NCBI GenBank assembly: GCA_963763575.1
Contig: CAVXPD010000004.1
Coordinates: 496,001-560,000, forward strand
Reading direction: 5' to 3'
Length of the DNA stretch: 64,000 nucleotides
From: Bog-473 sp963763575
Lineage (GTDB): Bacteria; Actinomycetota; Acidimicrobiia; Acidimicrobiales; RAAP-2
Both the position numbers and the translations under genes were made by a program. A model generated the notes under the pieces. It made no database searches, was not told the DNA's origin, and saw only the letters and a list, made by a program, of their open reading frames with translations. This document shows positions 18,427-26,939 of this stretch, piece by piece (the first letter of the stretch is position 1; every line of letters begins with the position of its first letter).

Positions 18427-18886
18427 ATGCGCTGGGCGCTTCTCTTCCGCGGGCCGCGCCTGTCGCGCCGCCCGGTCGACCTCGCCGCGACGGCCGCCTA
18501 CCTCCTCGGCGGTGTGCCTCCTGGTCTGGTCCGCGGCCATCCACTACCACCTGTGGTCCGAGCCGGACGGCTACCGGTCCATCGCCACGATCGGGCCGCT
18601 GTTCCTGCTCCAGTCGATCGCTGGGCTGGTCGTCGGTGTGGGCGTGGTCCTCGTGCGACGGCTGTGGGCCGCCGTCATCGGCATTGGGTTCGCGCTCCTC
18701 ACCGTCGCCGGCTTCGTCGTCACCGTGACGCACGGCCTCTTCGGCTTCAAGGATTCGTGGCTGGCGCCCTTCGCCCAGCAAGCCTTCGTCATCGAAGTCG
18801 TGGCGGCCGCCCTACTCGTGATCGCCGGCGTGCTGAGTCTCGCCGAGACGCCCCGCGTCCGGGCCAACCCCACAGATCCGAGCTAG
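18427..18886 (+). pseudogene. Small four-helix membrane protein, frameshifted near 18512
   Basis: From ATG 18427 one frame encodes the first helix (VDLAATAAYLLGG) with nearly all third positions G or C. At the GGTGTG at 18511-18516 coding quality moves to another frame, which continues CLLVWSAAIHYHLW, three more helices, and a stop at 18886. Restoring two bases in the GTGT run fuses them into a coherent ~153-residue membrane protein of unknown function. If the DNA is correct as written, only a 124-residue product from GTG 18512 is possible. It lies divergent from the ECF sigma gene. Confidence 0.6.
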
Positions 18887-18954
18887 GGCGGCCCCGCGCC
18901 GGGCCTGCGCTCGTTCTCCCGGCGTAGCGCAGGCCCGGTCCGGGTCCGGCCAGG

Positions 18955-19776
18955 TCAGCGCAGTCCTGCGAACAGGTCGTCCTCGGGCACCGGAGCGCCG
19001 GTGTTGTCCAGAACGCGGACGAAGCTCTCCGAGCCCATGACACGGGCGAACAGCTCCTCGCCCATCTGCAGGAAGAAGATGTTCTCGCTCTGGCTCGCAT
19101 GTGCCCCCAGCGACGCGTACTTCTGGCCAGCGAAGGCGCTGACGTCGATCGTCGACGTGATGAGCTCGTCGGGCGTGCCGAATTTCGGGTCCTCCTCGAC
19201 GTCGCGCGGCCGCTCGATCCCTGCCTCGTTCAGGATTTCGCCGAACGAGCGCAGACGCGACTTCGCGATCGCGGTGTAGTAGAGCTTGACCGGTTCGCCC
19301 CACTGCTCCAACGCGGCGCGCACGACGCGATGCGTTTGTATGTGGTCGGGGTGGCCGTAGAGCCCGTAGTCGTCGTAGGTCACGACGACCTGCGGCCGGT
19401 ACTCCCGCAGCAGCGGGTCCAGCCGGTCCGCCGCGGACGCGACCGGGACCTGCCAGAAGGCGTTCGGCGCCTCGTTCTGCGGCCAGCCCACCATCCCCGA
19501 GTCGTGGTACCCGAGCATCTCGAGGTCCGAGACGCCGAGGACCGCGCAACTGGCCTCAAGCTCCTTGCGGCGCAGCTCGACCACGGTCTTCTCATCGTGC
19601 CCGTCCTCACCGGGCTTGATGCCGCCGGGCGCGTCGCCCAGCTCGCCGTTGGTGCAGGTGACCAGCACCGTGTGCGCGCCTTCGCTGGAGTAGCGGGCGA
19701 GGATGCCGCCCGTCCCGATGGCCTCGTCATCGGGGTGCGCGTGCACGGTCATCAAGGTCAGGCGCTGCTCAGGCAT
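18955..19776 (-). CDS. PIG-L family deacetylase, mycothiol MshB/Mca-like
   Basis: 273 residues. Zinc-site motifs are AHPDDE (His14, Asp16, Asp17) and GHPDHIQTH (His142, Asp144, His145). Length and the NGELGDAPGGI segment match the actinobacterial group containing MshB (GlcNAc-inositol deacetylase of mycothiol synthesis) and Mca (mycothiol S-conjugate amidase); sequence alone does not separate them. Its presence suggests a mycothiol-type thiol metabolism. It lies 33 nt after the luciferase-like gene and may be co-transcribed with it. Confidence 0.86.
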   Translation of the reverse strand: MPEQRLTLMTVHAHPDDEAIGTGGILARYSSEGAHTVLVTCTNGELGDAPGGIKPGEDGHDEKTVVELRRKELEASCAVLGVSDLEMLGYHDSGMVGWPQNEAPNAFWQVPVASAADRLDPLLREYRPQVVVTYDDYGLYGHPDHIQTHRVVRAALEQWGEPVKLYYTAIAKSRLRSFGEILNEAGIERPRDVEEDPKFGTPDELITSTIDVSAFAGQKYASLGAHASQSENIFFLQMGEELFARVMGSESFVRVLDNTGAPVPEDDLFAGLR

Positions 19777-19809
19777 GCAGGCAGCGTAGGGGGAGCCGCC
19801 TCCCTGCCA

Positions 19810-20703
19810 TCACGTCTGCAGGCCGCCCACCGCTCCCGCGAGACGCTCCAGCTCGCTTCGCCACTCCTGCGGCGGCCCGAGCGGGCGCACGATGAACTTC
19901 GAGAACCCGACGTCGACGAACCTCCCCAGCATGGTGCGCAGCCCGGTCAGGCCGACCGGGATGATCTGGTCGAGTGGTCGCCCGCGGGCTCGCCGGGCGA
20001 GCGGAGTCGCCTCGAGCGCGCCCACGTCCGTGCCGTCGGGGGCGTAGGCCAGGCTGACGCCGAAGTGCTCGGGGCTGATCGCGCGCCCGTGCTCGGCCGC
20101 CACCTTGTCGATGATTGCCTTGCCGGCCGCGACGTCGTCGGGGGTGCAGAACGCCGGGATCCACCCGTCGGCCAGCCGGCCGCACCGTTCGAGCGCGGCC
20201 GGGATGTTGCCCCCCAGCCACACGTCGAAGGGATCCTGTGTCGGCAGAGGTGAGACTGAGACGTCGGTGAACGAGCCCGAGATCCCGTCGTGGCTCACCA
20301 CCTCTCCCGCCCAGAGCCGCCGCAACACGGGCAGCGCGTCATCCATCAAGGCGCCGCGCTCGGCCGTCGGGATGCCCACGGCGGAGCGCTCGGCACCCAG
20401 GCCGAGGCCGGGCACGAACGTCAGGAGGAACCGCCCGCCCGAAAGCTGGTCAAGCGTGCCGACCGCCTTCGCCAGTCGCACCAGGTTGCGTCCCGGCAGG
20501 AGCATGGTGGTGCCGATCTTCAGCCCCGGGCACGCGCCCGCGACCCAGGCCAGCCCGACCAGCGGGTCGGGGCCCGGGCGGGTCAGCACCTCGGGCAGCC
20601 AGAGCGAATCGAACCCGGTCTCCGCGACGGCCCGAGCCAGTTCGACCGTTGCGTCGGGGCCCAGGCTTTCGCCCCCGCCGCTGATGCCGATCCTGATCTT
20701 CAC
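19810..20703 (-). CDS. Luciferase-like (LLM) F420/FMN-dependent oxidoreductase
   Basis: 297 residues of a bacterial luciferase-type TIM barrel. It begins KIRIGISGGGES and contains ETGFDSLWLPEVL, LKIGTTMLLPGRN and DQLSGGRFLL, all typical of the F420-dependent subgroup. A C-terminal R-x-x-LDQIIPVGL segment follows. The GTG start at 20703 overlaps the stop of the threonine aldolase gene (GTGA), so both are coupled. Substrate is not deducible. It is one of three members of this superfamily in the window, with genes at 22313 and 38297. Confidence 0.87.
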   Translation of the reverse strand: MKIRIGISGGGESLGPDATVELARAVAETGFDSLWLPEVLTRPGPDPLVGLAWVAGACPGLKIGTTMLLPGRNLVRLAKAVGTLDQLSGGRFLLTFVPGLGLGAERSAVGIPTAERGALMDDALPVLRRLWAGEVVSHDGISGSFTDVSVSPLPTQDPFDVWLGGNIPAALERCGRLADGWIPAFCTPDDVAAGKAIIDKVAAEHGRAISPEHFGVSLAYAPDGTDVGALEATPLARRARGRPLDQIIPVGLTGLRTMLGRFVDVGFSKFIVRPLGPPQEWRSELERLAGAVGGLQT

Positions 20704-21749
20704 GTAGCGTCACCTCCGGGCGCGTCAGCGAGCGCCGCCAGCGCGCGCTCGATGCCCTCGTCGTCCACGTCGTGGTGGGTCACGAAGCGCATCGTCTCGG
20801 GCGCGATGGCGTGCGCCAGTACACCGTGACCCTCTAGGTGGGCGAGCAGCTTGTCGGGTTCGGGGTGCGCGAACGTCACGATGTTGGTCCGCACGGTCGC
20901 GGGATCCAGCCCACAACGGGGCCAGCGCAGGGCCACGGCCTCGGCTAGGCGAGCCGCTCTGGCGTGGTCCTCGGGCAGGCGGTCGATCATCTGTGCCAGC
21001 GCCACCAGCCCGGGTGCGGCCAGAACGCCGGCCTGGCGCATGCCGCCGCCCAGCCGTTTGCGGGCCAGGCGCCCCTCAGTGATCACGTCCTCGGGCCCGG
21101 CCAGCAGCGATCCTGCGGGCGCGCACAGTCCCTTGGACAGGCAGCACATGACGGTGGTGGCGGACCCGGCCCACCGGGCCGCGCTGACTCCCGTGGCCGC
21201 CTCTGCGTTGAAGAGCCGCGCGCCATCCATGTGGATCGGGACCGGGCCGGCCTCGTCGGCGAGCGCGAGCAGCGTGGGCTCGGACCACGGCGCCCCCGAG
21301 GCGGCCATGTGGGTGTTCTCGATCGCCACCAACGAGACCGCGGGCTGGTGGTGCGCTGTTGCCTCGCGCGCCGCGCGCACGTCTTCGGGGCGTAGCGTGC
21401 CGTTGTCGTCGTCGAGCTCGATGAACTGCACGCCCGCGTTCAGCGCGGCGGCGCCGTACTCGTAGGCAACGACGTGTTGGCGCCGCCCGGCGACGACGGC
21501 CGTGCCCGGCCTGCTCAGCACGCGCAGCGCGACCTGGTTGGCCATCACGCCCGACGGCACGAACAACGCGGCCGGTTTGCCGACGCGTGCCGCGAACACC
21601 TCTTCGAGCGCACGAACGGTCGGGTCCTCGCCGTAGTCGTCGTCGCCCACCTCGGCGTCCGCCATGGCGCGACGCATGGCCGGAGTCGGCCGGGTCACCG
21701 TGTCGCTGCGCAAGTCGACCACGTGAATCGGCCGGGGCGCGACGGGCAC
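20700..21749 (-). CDS. ltaE: Low-specificity L-threonine aldolase
   Basis: 349 residues, fold-type I PLP enzyme cleaving L-threonine or allo-threonine to glycine and acetaldehyde. The N-terminus VVDLRSDTVTRPTPAMR is diagnostic, Asp175 lies in HMDGARLFNA, and the PLP lysine is Lys206 in CLSKGLCAP. The GTG at 21749 is chosen because the family signature starts a few residues after it; longer forms run into the divergent thioesterase gene. Coupled to the downstream luciferase-like gene by a 4-nt overlap. Confidence 0.93.
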   Translation of the reverse strand: MPVAPRPIHVVDLRSDTVTRPTPAMRRAMADAEVGDDDYGEDPTVRALEEVFAARVGKPAALFVPSGVMANQVALRVLSRPGTAVVAGRRQHVVAYEYGAAALNAGVQFIELDDDNGTLRPEDVRAAREATAHHQPAVSLVAIENTHMAASGAPWSEPTLLALADEAGPVPIHMDGARLFNAEAATGVSAARWAGSATTVMCCLSKGLCAPAGSLLAGPEDVITEGRLARKRLGGGMRQAGVLAAPGLVALAQMIDRLPEDHARAARLAEAVALRWPRCGLDPATVRTNIVTFAHPEPDKLLAHLEGHGVLAHAIAPETMRFVTHHDVDDEGIERALAALADAPGGDAT

Positions 21750-21785
21750 GGGCTCAGGATAACGGCGCGTGGTTAACCTGCGGCG

Positions 21786-22259
21786 ATGAGCACGCCCCCT
21801 ACCGCCCGCGGCGGCGCGGCCGCGTTTCCCGACCCCCGGCCCAACGTCAACGACCTGCTCGACGTCGAGACCCTCGAGGCCGGTCCCGAACGGGTCGTCA
21901 TGCGGATCCCGGTTGACTGGCGGGTGCACCAGCCCATGGGGATCCTGCACGGCGGCGTCTCGGCCCTCCTGGCCGAGTCCGCGGCCAGCCTGGGTGCGTT
22001 CCTGGCCGCCGGGCCCGACCGCAGCGTGGTCGGGATCGAGCTCAACGCCAGTCACCTGCGCTCGCTCCGCGACGGCCACCTGACGGCCGTCGCCACGCCG
22101 GTGCGCGTGGGCAGGACGGTCCAGGTCTGGGGAATCGCCCTCACCGACGACGACGGGCGGCCCATCTGCCAGGCCCGGTGCACCTTGGCCGTGCTGGGCG
22201 CAGCAGGCGGCGCGATGGGAGTGGCGCAGCAAGAGGCGGCCTCAGGAAAACCGGAATAG
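21786..22259 (+). CDS. Hotdog-fold acyl-CoA thioesterase (PaaI-like)
   Basis: 157 residues. The hotdog signature HGGVSALLAESAASLGA follows the strand HQPMGIL, and GIELNASHLRS marks the next helix-strand unit, as in PaaI-type thioesterases that hydrolyse aromatic or medium-chain acyl-CoA. It is divergent from the threonine aldolase gene, and 53 nt separate it from the luciferase-like gene that opens the thiolase/KAS III operon. Its proximity suggests it may release products of that pathway. Confidence 0.88.
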   Translation: MSTPPTARGGAAAFPDPRPNVNDLLDVETLEAGPERVVMRIPVDWRVHQPMGILHGGVSALLAESAASLGAFLAAGPDRSVVGIELNASHLRSLRDGHLTAVATPVRVGRTVQVWGIALTDDDGRPICQARCTLAVLGAAGGAMGVAQQEAASGKPE

Positions 22260-22312
22260 GCAGCCAGGCGGCACTTGCGTACTATGTCGGTGTGACTCCG
22301 GTAGGAAGTCCG

Positions 22313-23254
22313 ATGCTTGGGCCATCCCTGGGAATGATCCTTCCGCCTACTACGCAGGGAGAACTGGCCGCGCACCGTGGTACTACCCTGAGTACTACCA
22401 ACAGTGCTCCGGAGCTGTTCGAGTTGTGTCGGCGGGTCGAGGCCGCCGGTGCCGACTCGCTGTGGGCGGTGGACCATCTCTTCTGGCCCCACCCGATCGG
22501 CGAGCCGCTCACGACGCTGGCGGTGGCGTCGGTGGCCACCACGCGGCCCCTGCTGGGCACCTGCGTGCTCCAGTTGCCGCTGCGCCGGCCGGCAGCGATC
22601 GCCAAACAGGCCACCGCGCTCCAGCTCCTCTCGGCCGGCCGCTTCGTCCTCGGGGTGGGCATCGGCGTCCACGAGGGCGAGTACCGCAGGGCGGAGACCG
22701 ACTATGCCCGCCGCGGCCGGCTGATGGACGAGGGCGTGGCCAAGGTCCGGGCGGCCTGGGCGAACCAGGAGGGCTCCGAGTACCTGATGGAGCCGGCCTC
22801 GCTCCCCGTGCCCATCTGGTTCGGGGGCTCGAGTGAGGCGGCCCGGAGGAGGGCGGCCGCCCTCGGCGACGGCTGGATCCCCCTGTTCCTCACCCCGGAC
22901 GACTACGCCGCCGCCCTGGCCAGCCTCCGGCGGGAGACCGAGGAGGCGGGGCGGGACCCCGAGTCGGTTGCCGCCGCGGTCGTCGTGTTCTCTTGCGTGG
23001 GTGACGACGACGCATCGGCCCGTGGTGCGGAGTGGCTCTCGAACATGTATCGGCTGCCCCCGAAGGCATTCTCTCGCCACTTGGCGGCCGGCTCGCCCGA
23101 CGACTGCGCTGAACGCTTGCGCCTCTACGCCGAGGCGGGCGCCCGGCACATCGTGGTCATGGTCGCCGGCTCGCCGGCGGTCGAGCACTTCCGCCAGCTG
23201 CGCGTCGCGTTCTCTCCGGAGGAACGCCCCGTGCTCGCGGGGTCGAGAGCATGA
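22313..23254 (+). CDS. Luciferase-like (LLM) oxidoreductase, first gene of the thiolase/KAS III operon
   Basis: 313 residues of the luciferase-like TIM barrel: GADSLWAVDHLFWPHP, QLLSAGRFVLGVGIGVHEGEY and PIWFGGSSEAARRRAAALGDGW are typical of F420-dependent members. ATG 22313 is preferred because TAGGAAG lies 4 nt upstream; GTG 22292 and ATG 22334 are alternatives. The stop overlaps the thiolase start (ATGA). In this operon it could reduce or oxidise a pathway intermediate. Confidence 0.87.
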   Translation: MLGPSLGMILPPTTQGELAAHRGTTLSTTNSAPELFELCRRVEAAGADSLWAVDHLFWPHPIGEPLTTLAVASVATTRPLLGTCVLQLPLRRPAAIAKQATALQLLSAGRFVLGVGIGVHEGEYRRAETDYARRGRLMDEGVAKVRAAWANQEGSEYLMEPASLPVPIWFGGSSEAARRRAAALGDGWIPLFLTPDDYAAALASLRRETEEAGRDPESVAAAVVVFSCVGDDDASARGAEWLSNMYRLPPKAFSRHLAAGSPDDCAERLRLYAEAGARHIVVMVAGSPAVEHFRQLRVAFSPEERPVLAGSRA

Positions 23255-24453
23255 GCGCGCACCCGACGGACGTCGCCATCCTCGGCACCGGCATGACGGA
23301 CATGAGCCGGCGCGATCTCGACCCCGAGACCATGGCCGAGCAGGTCGTCCACGAGTCGTTGGGTGACGCCGGCCTGGCACCGTCGGACATCGGCCTCGTC
23401 ATCACGGGCAACGCGATGGCCGGGCGGCTGAGCGATCAGGGCTGTATGCGCGGCCAGACCTGGCTACGCAAGCTCGGGCTCAGCGAGGCGGCGATCATCA
23501 ACGTCGACAACTCCTGCGCCGGCGGCAGCTCTGCCCTACACCTGGCCACGATGGCCGCCACGGTGCAGGAACGCCCGATCATCGCGCTCGGCGTCGAGAA
23601 GATGTGGACGGGCAACCGTGCCGAGACCATCGCAGGGATCGAGGACGGCTTGCCGGCCGAGTACCGCCACGACCTGCACGACAAGCGTCATGCAGACGAC
23701 AACCCTGCCGGCAGCATCCTCATGGGGCTCAACAACTCGTGGGCCCTGCGGGTCATGAAGGACGTCGGGGTGACGCTGCGCCAGATCGCAGCCGCCGCCG
23801 TCAAAGCGTTCAACCACGCATCGCGCAACCCGCTCGCCCAGTGCCAGCGCACGGTCACGGTCGAAGACGTGCTCGAGGCGCCACAGGTCGCAGGCGTGCT
23901 GACCCGCCTGATGTGCAGCTCGTTCACCGACGGCGCCGCCGCGCTGGTCCTGGCGGGCCCCGACGCGCCTGCCCCGGAGTCGGCGCCGCGCATCGTGGGC
24001 TCGGTCGCCCGCTCGGGCAACGGTGTGATGGACTACCACGACCGCCTCGCCCTCGTGGCTGAGGCCGCCTGGGAGGCCTTTGGATGGGGCCCCGACGACG
24101 CCGACCTCGTCGAGCTGCACGACGCCACGTCGGCCGAGGAGATCTACGCGCTCGAGTCCCTGGGCTTCTTCGGCCCCGGGGAAGCCGGGCCGGCGACGGA
24201 GGCCGGCCAGACGGGGGTCGACACTCCGGGCCTGGTGGTGAACCCGAGTGGCGGACTGGTGGGCCGGGGGCACCCCCTGGGCGCCACCGGCCTGGCGCAG
24301 GTGGTCGAGCTGGCGACGCAATTCCGCGGTCGGGCCGGTGCCCGCCAGGTGGCGGGGGCGCGGGTCGGCGTGGCGGTGAACACCGGCGGGGTGATCTACG
24401 GCGATGCCGGCTTCGTCGGCATCCACGGAGTCCGCGCCGGGACGGAGACGTGA
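23251..24453 (+). CDS. SCP-x/lipid-transfer-type thiolase
   Basis: 400 residues of the thiolase fold. The nucleophile is Cys89 in VDNSCAGGSSA, and the C-terminal GGLVGRGHPLGATG carries the catalytic His. The pattern (no separate Cys in the C-terminal CxG motif: here NTGGVIYGDA) fits the SCP-x/acetyl-CoA acetyltransferase-like group rather than a classical degradative thiolase. These often work with a DUF35/OB-fold partner, which is absent here. It is coupled to the luciferase-like gene upstream (ATGA) and the KAS III gene downstream (GTGA). Confidence 0.88.
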   Translation: MSAHPTDVAILGTGMTDMSRRDLDPETMAEQVVHESLGDAGLAPSDIGLVITGNAMAGRLSDQGCMRGQTWLRKLGLSEAAIINVDNSCAGGSSALHLATMAATVQERPIIALGVEKMWTGNRAETIAGIEDGLPAEYRHDLHDKRHADDNPAGSILMGLNNSWALRVMKDVGVTLRQIAAAAVKAFNHASRNPLAQCQRTVTVEDVLEAPQVAGVLTRLMCSSFTDGAAALVLAGPDAPAPESAPRIVGSVARSGNGVMDYHDRLALVAEAAWEAFGWGPDDADLVELHDATSAEEIYALESLGFFGPGEAGPATEAGQTGVDTPGLVVNPSGGLVGRGHPLGATGLAQVVELATQFRGRAGARQVAGARVGVAVNTGGVIYGDAGFVGIHGVRAGTET

Positions 24454-25376
24454 GAGGGATCAGGTTCTCCGGCTGGGGTATCGCAGTGCCGGACAAGGTG
24501 GTCACCAACGACGACATGGCCGCCCGGCTCGACACCAGCGACGAGTGGATCGTCGAACGCACTGGCATCCGCGAGCGGCGCATCGGCGGAACGACCACCG
24601 GCCTGGCGATCGAGGCGGCGCAGGCGGCCCTGGCCAGCTCCGGCCGGGTCCCCGGGGACATCGACAACGTGCTGCTGGCGACGACGACCCCCGACGGCCT
24701 GGTCCCGGGCTCGGCGCCGACGGTGCAGCACGGGATCGGGATGCACGGCGGCGCAGTGGACCTCAACGCGGCGTGCTCGGGTTTCGTCTACGGCCTGGTG
24801 GCCGCCGCGGGTCTGATCGCGGTCGGCTCTGGACCGGTGCTCCTCGTCGGCTCCGAGACGCTGTCGCGCATCACCGACATGGACGACCGCAAGATCGCCA
24901 TCCTCGTGGGCGACGGCGCGGGTGCGGTGGTGCTCGAGCCCGTCGACGGGCCCGGAGCCCTCCTGAGCTGGAACTTGAACTCCGACGGCTCGCTCAAGCA
25001 CCTGCTCAAGTGCGACCATGGCGCCACGCTCTACATGGACGGCAAGGAGGTCTTTCGCCGTGCCGTGCGCCTCGTGGTGGACTCGGCCCAGCGCGCCCTG
25101 GCGGACGCAGGCCTTACTCCCGACGACATCTCGCTCTTCGTCCCCCATCAGGCGAACTTGCGCATCATCCACGCCGCCTGCCAACGGCTGGGCATCCCCG
25201 AGGAGCGCACGGCCGTCGTGATCCACCGCTACGGCAACACGTCGTCGGCCTCGATCCCCCTTGCCCTGCACGATGCCATCGAGAATGGGCGCGTGCATGA
25301 GGGGGACCACCTGTTGCTGAGCGGGTTCGGCGGTGGGATGACCTGGGCCAGCGCGGTCCTTCGCTGGACCACGTGA
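24450..25376 (+). CDS. 3-oxoacyl-ACP synthase III (KAS III)-like ketosynthase
   Basis: 308 residues, GTG start. The complete Cys-His-Asn triad is present: Cys109 in NAACSGF, His233 in VPHQAN and Asn263 in YGNTSSAS. DEWIVERTGI near residue 31 is also family-typical. It should condense an acyl-CoA starter with a malonyl-type extender. It does not sit with other fatty acid synthase genes; overlap with the SCP-x thiolase (GTGA) and the nucleotidyltransferase (GTGA) suggests a specialised condensation, for example in ketone, olefin or secondary-metabolite synthesis. That role is inferred. Confidence 0.9.
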   Translation: MRGIRFSGWGIAVPDKVVTNDDMAARLDTSDEWIVERTGIRERRIGGTTTGLAIEAAQAALASSGRVPGDIDNVLLATTTPDGLVPGSAPTVQHGIGMHGGAVDLNAACSGFVYGLVAAAGLIAVGSGPVLLVGSETLSRITDMDDRKIAILVGDGAGAVVLEPVDGPGALLSWNLNSDGSLKHLLKCDHGATLYMDGKEVFRRAVRLVVDSAQRALADAGLTPDDISLFVPHQANLRIIHAACQRLGIPEERTAVVIHRYGNTSSASIPLALHDAIENGRVHEGDHLLLSGFGGGMTWASAVLRWTT

Positions 25377-26242
25377 GCCCGAAAGCGGAGGGGGCGGATC
25401 TCGCCCTGGTGATCCTGGCGGCCGGGCGCGCCAAGCGGTACGGCGGCTGCAAGCCGCTCGCACCCGTCGGTCCGCAGGGCGAGGCGGTCATCGACCTGGT
25501 GGCGTCGGACGCCTTGGCCGCGGGGTTCGGCTCGATCGTGCTCGTGCTCAGCCCGGGCACCGGGCCTGCCGTCCGCTACCACGTACAGCACACCTGGCCC
25601 GGCGAGGTCGACGTCCACTTCGCCACCCAGCGTGTTCCCCGCGGCACGGTGGACGCGGTGCTGTCCGCCGCCGAATTCGTGGGCGACGCCCCGTACGCGG
25701 TGGGCAACGCGGACGACGTCTACGGGCGCGACGGCTGTGCGCAGCTCCTCGAGCACCTGAGCTCGCGGCGCGACGCCAACGCGCTGGTGGGCTACCGGCT
25801 GGCCGACGCCGTGATCGGCTTGTCCCCGGTGACCCGCGGCATCTGCCGGGTGGGCGACAACGGCCGACTGCTCGGCGTCGACGAGCGTCGCCAGGTGACC
25901 CCGCTGCCCGACGGTGGGTTCGTCTCGAACGACGGCCGCGAGCCCAAGGAGCTGCCCGGCGACGCCCGCGTCTCGATGAACCTGTGGGGCTTCACCCCTG
26001 CCTTCCACCAAGTCCTGCGCGACGCCATGGCCGCGGCGGTCGACGCGTCCGAGGAGGCCGAGGTGCTGCTGCCCGAGGTGGTGGCCCAATCGCTGGGCAC
26101 CAGCACCTTCGTCGTGTTGCCGGCCGCCGGCCGGTGCATCGGGGTGACGCATCCCGACGACCTCTCGCTCGTCCAGGCCGAGTTGAACCGTCAGGTCGCG
26201 GCCGGCGACCGCCCGGCCGGGCTCTGGCCGTCGCTGCGCTGA
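25373..26242 (+). CDS. Nucleotidyltransferase (NTP transferase family)
   Basis: 289 residues, GTG start overlapping the KAS III stop. The N-terminal nucleotide-binding motif LVILAAGRAKRYGGCKPL is a variant of the GxGxRxxxxK signature; the metal-binding acid pair is likely in GNADDVYG at about residue 113. MNLWGFTPAFHQ near 203 is typical of sugar- or choline-phosphate nucleotidyltransferases. It should make an activated NDP-compound from a phosphate. Pairing with thiolase and ketosynthase genes is unusual and hints that an acyl product is attached to an activated head group. Confidence 0.82.
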   Translation: MSPKAEGADLALVILAAGRAKRYGGCKPLAPVGPQGEAVIDLVASDALAAGFGSIVLVLSPGTGPAVRYHVQHTWPGEVDVHFATQRVPRGTVDAVLSAAEFVGDAPYAVGNADDVYGRDGCAQLLEHLSSRRDANALVGYRLADAVIGLSPVTRGICRVGDNGRLLGVDERRQVTPLPDGGFVSNDGREPKELPGDARVSMNLWGFTPAFHQVLRDAMAAAVDASEEAEVLLPEVVAQSLGTSTFVVLPAAGRCIGVTHPDDLSLVQAELNRQVAAGDRPAGLWPSLR

Positions 26243-26939
26243 GTGACGTCGCTGCGAAGGGCGAGCGCTGAACGGCGGACGCGCCATGCCGCCCATCACG
26301 ATCGGACACTCGGGACGACGGTCGGCTCGGGAAACCTGGCCCCGGACGCGACGCAACCCCGAGTAACCGTTCGGCCGAAACCTCCCGTGCTCCTCGGGGC
26401 TACGTCCATGACGGGCCGCTGGCTCACGCCGGGGCCGTGTCGGACAACCCCCACCCGAGCCGGTCACGGCGACTCCAGGGAAGCCGTCGTAACGCACCAC
26501 GGACCACCAGATCGGATCTTCCAGCCCACTCCGGTCACGCTCCCCATGTGGGGCTCGCTCCCATCCCTCGATCCGGCCTGACGACCTTCTCTCGGCTTCC
26601 GTCCAGTCCGCCTTGCGGCTTCCCTTCGGGCTTCCCTCGCTCCTACTTTTCAGTATTTGCTTGAGGTTCGGCGGGCTTTTGTCTCCGAACTGTTGACAGG
26701 TTGCGCTTCCCGTCACGCAAGGTCAATGGGGATTCGCGAAATCCAGACGTTCTCCCCACCTTTCTTCCCTTCATCCCCAAGCACTCCACCGCCATCCCCA
26801 GTTCTTCCCCATGGAGCGTTGTGCATCCGCGGTGCGACCACCGCGAAACACCGGTGCTGACGGGACCTTCCGACCGGTCGCGACGGCGATTTCTGCGAGC
26901 GTTCGTGACGTCATCGGGCGCCGCCGGCCGATCGGTCAT
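26243..26939. other. 697-nt region without a convincing gene, rich in small hairpins
   Basis: Open frames here have poor codon bias and read like low-complexity Arg/Pro/Ser sequence. Several compact hairpins can be drawn: CCCCGAG/CTCGGGG at 26357-26363 and 26393-26399, enclosing the 10-bp palindrome TTCGGCCGAA at 26370-26379; CCCC-ATGT-GGGG at 26542-26553; CCGC-CTT-GCGG at 26608-26618; and CCC-TTC-GGG nearby. The density suggests a structured RNA or the remnant of one (intron or mobile element). No reverse transcriptase or transposase lies in the window. It separates two convergent genes, so it is not an obvious promoter region. Confidence 0.45.

Noticed and set aside
25229..26716. A 495-residue minus-strand ORF reaching into the hairpin-rich gap
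   Set aside because: Two thirds is antisense to the nucleotidyltransferase and KAS III genes; amino-acid composition is that of a shadow frame.
26640..26720. TTGACA motif near 26690 as a promoter
   Set aside because: No acceptable -10 box at 16-18 nt and no gene on the plus strand downstream.
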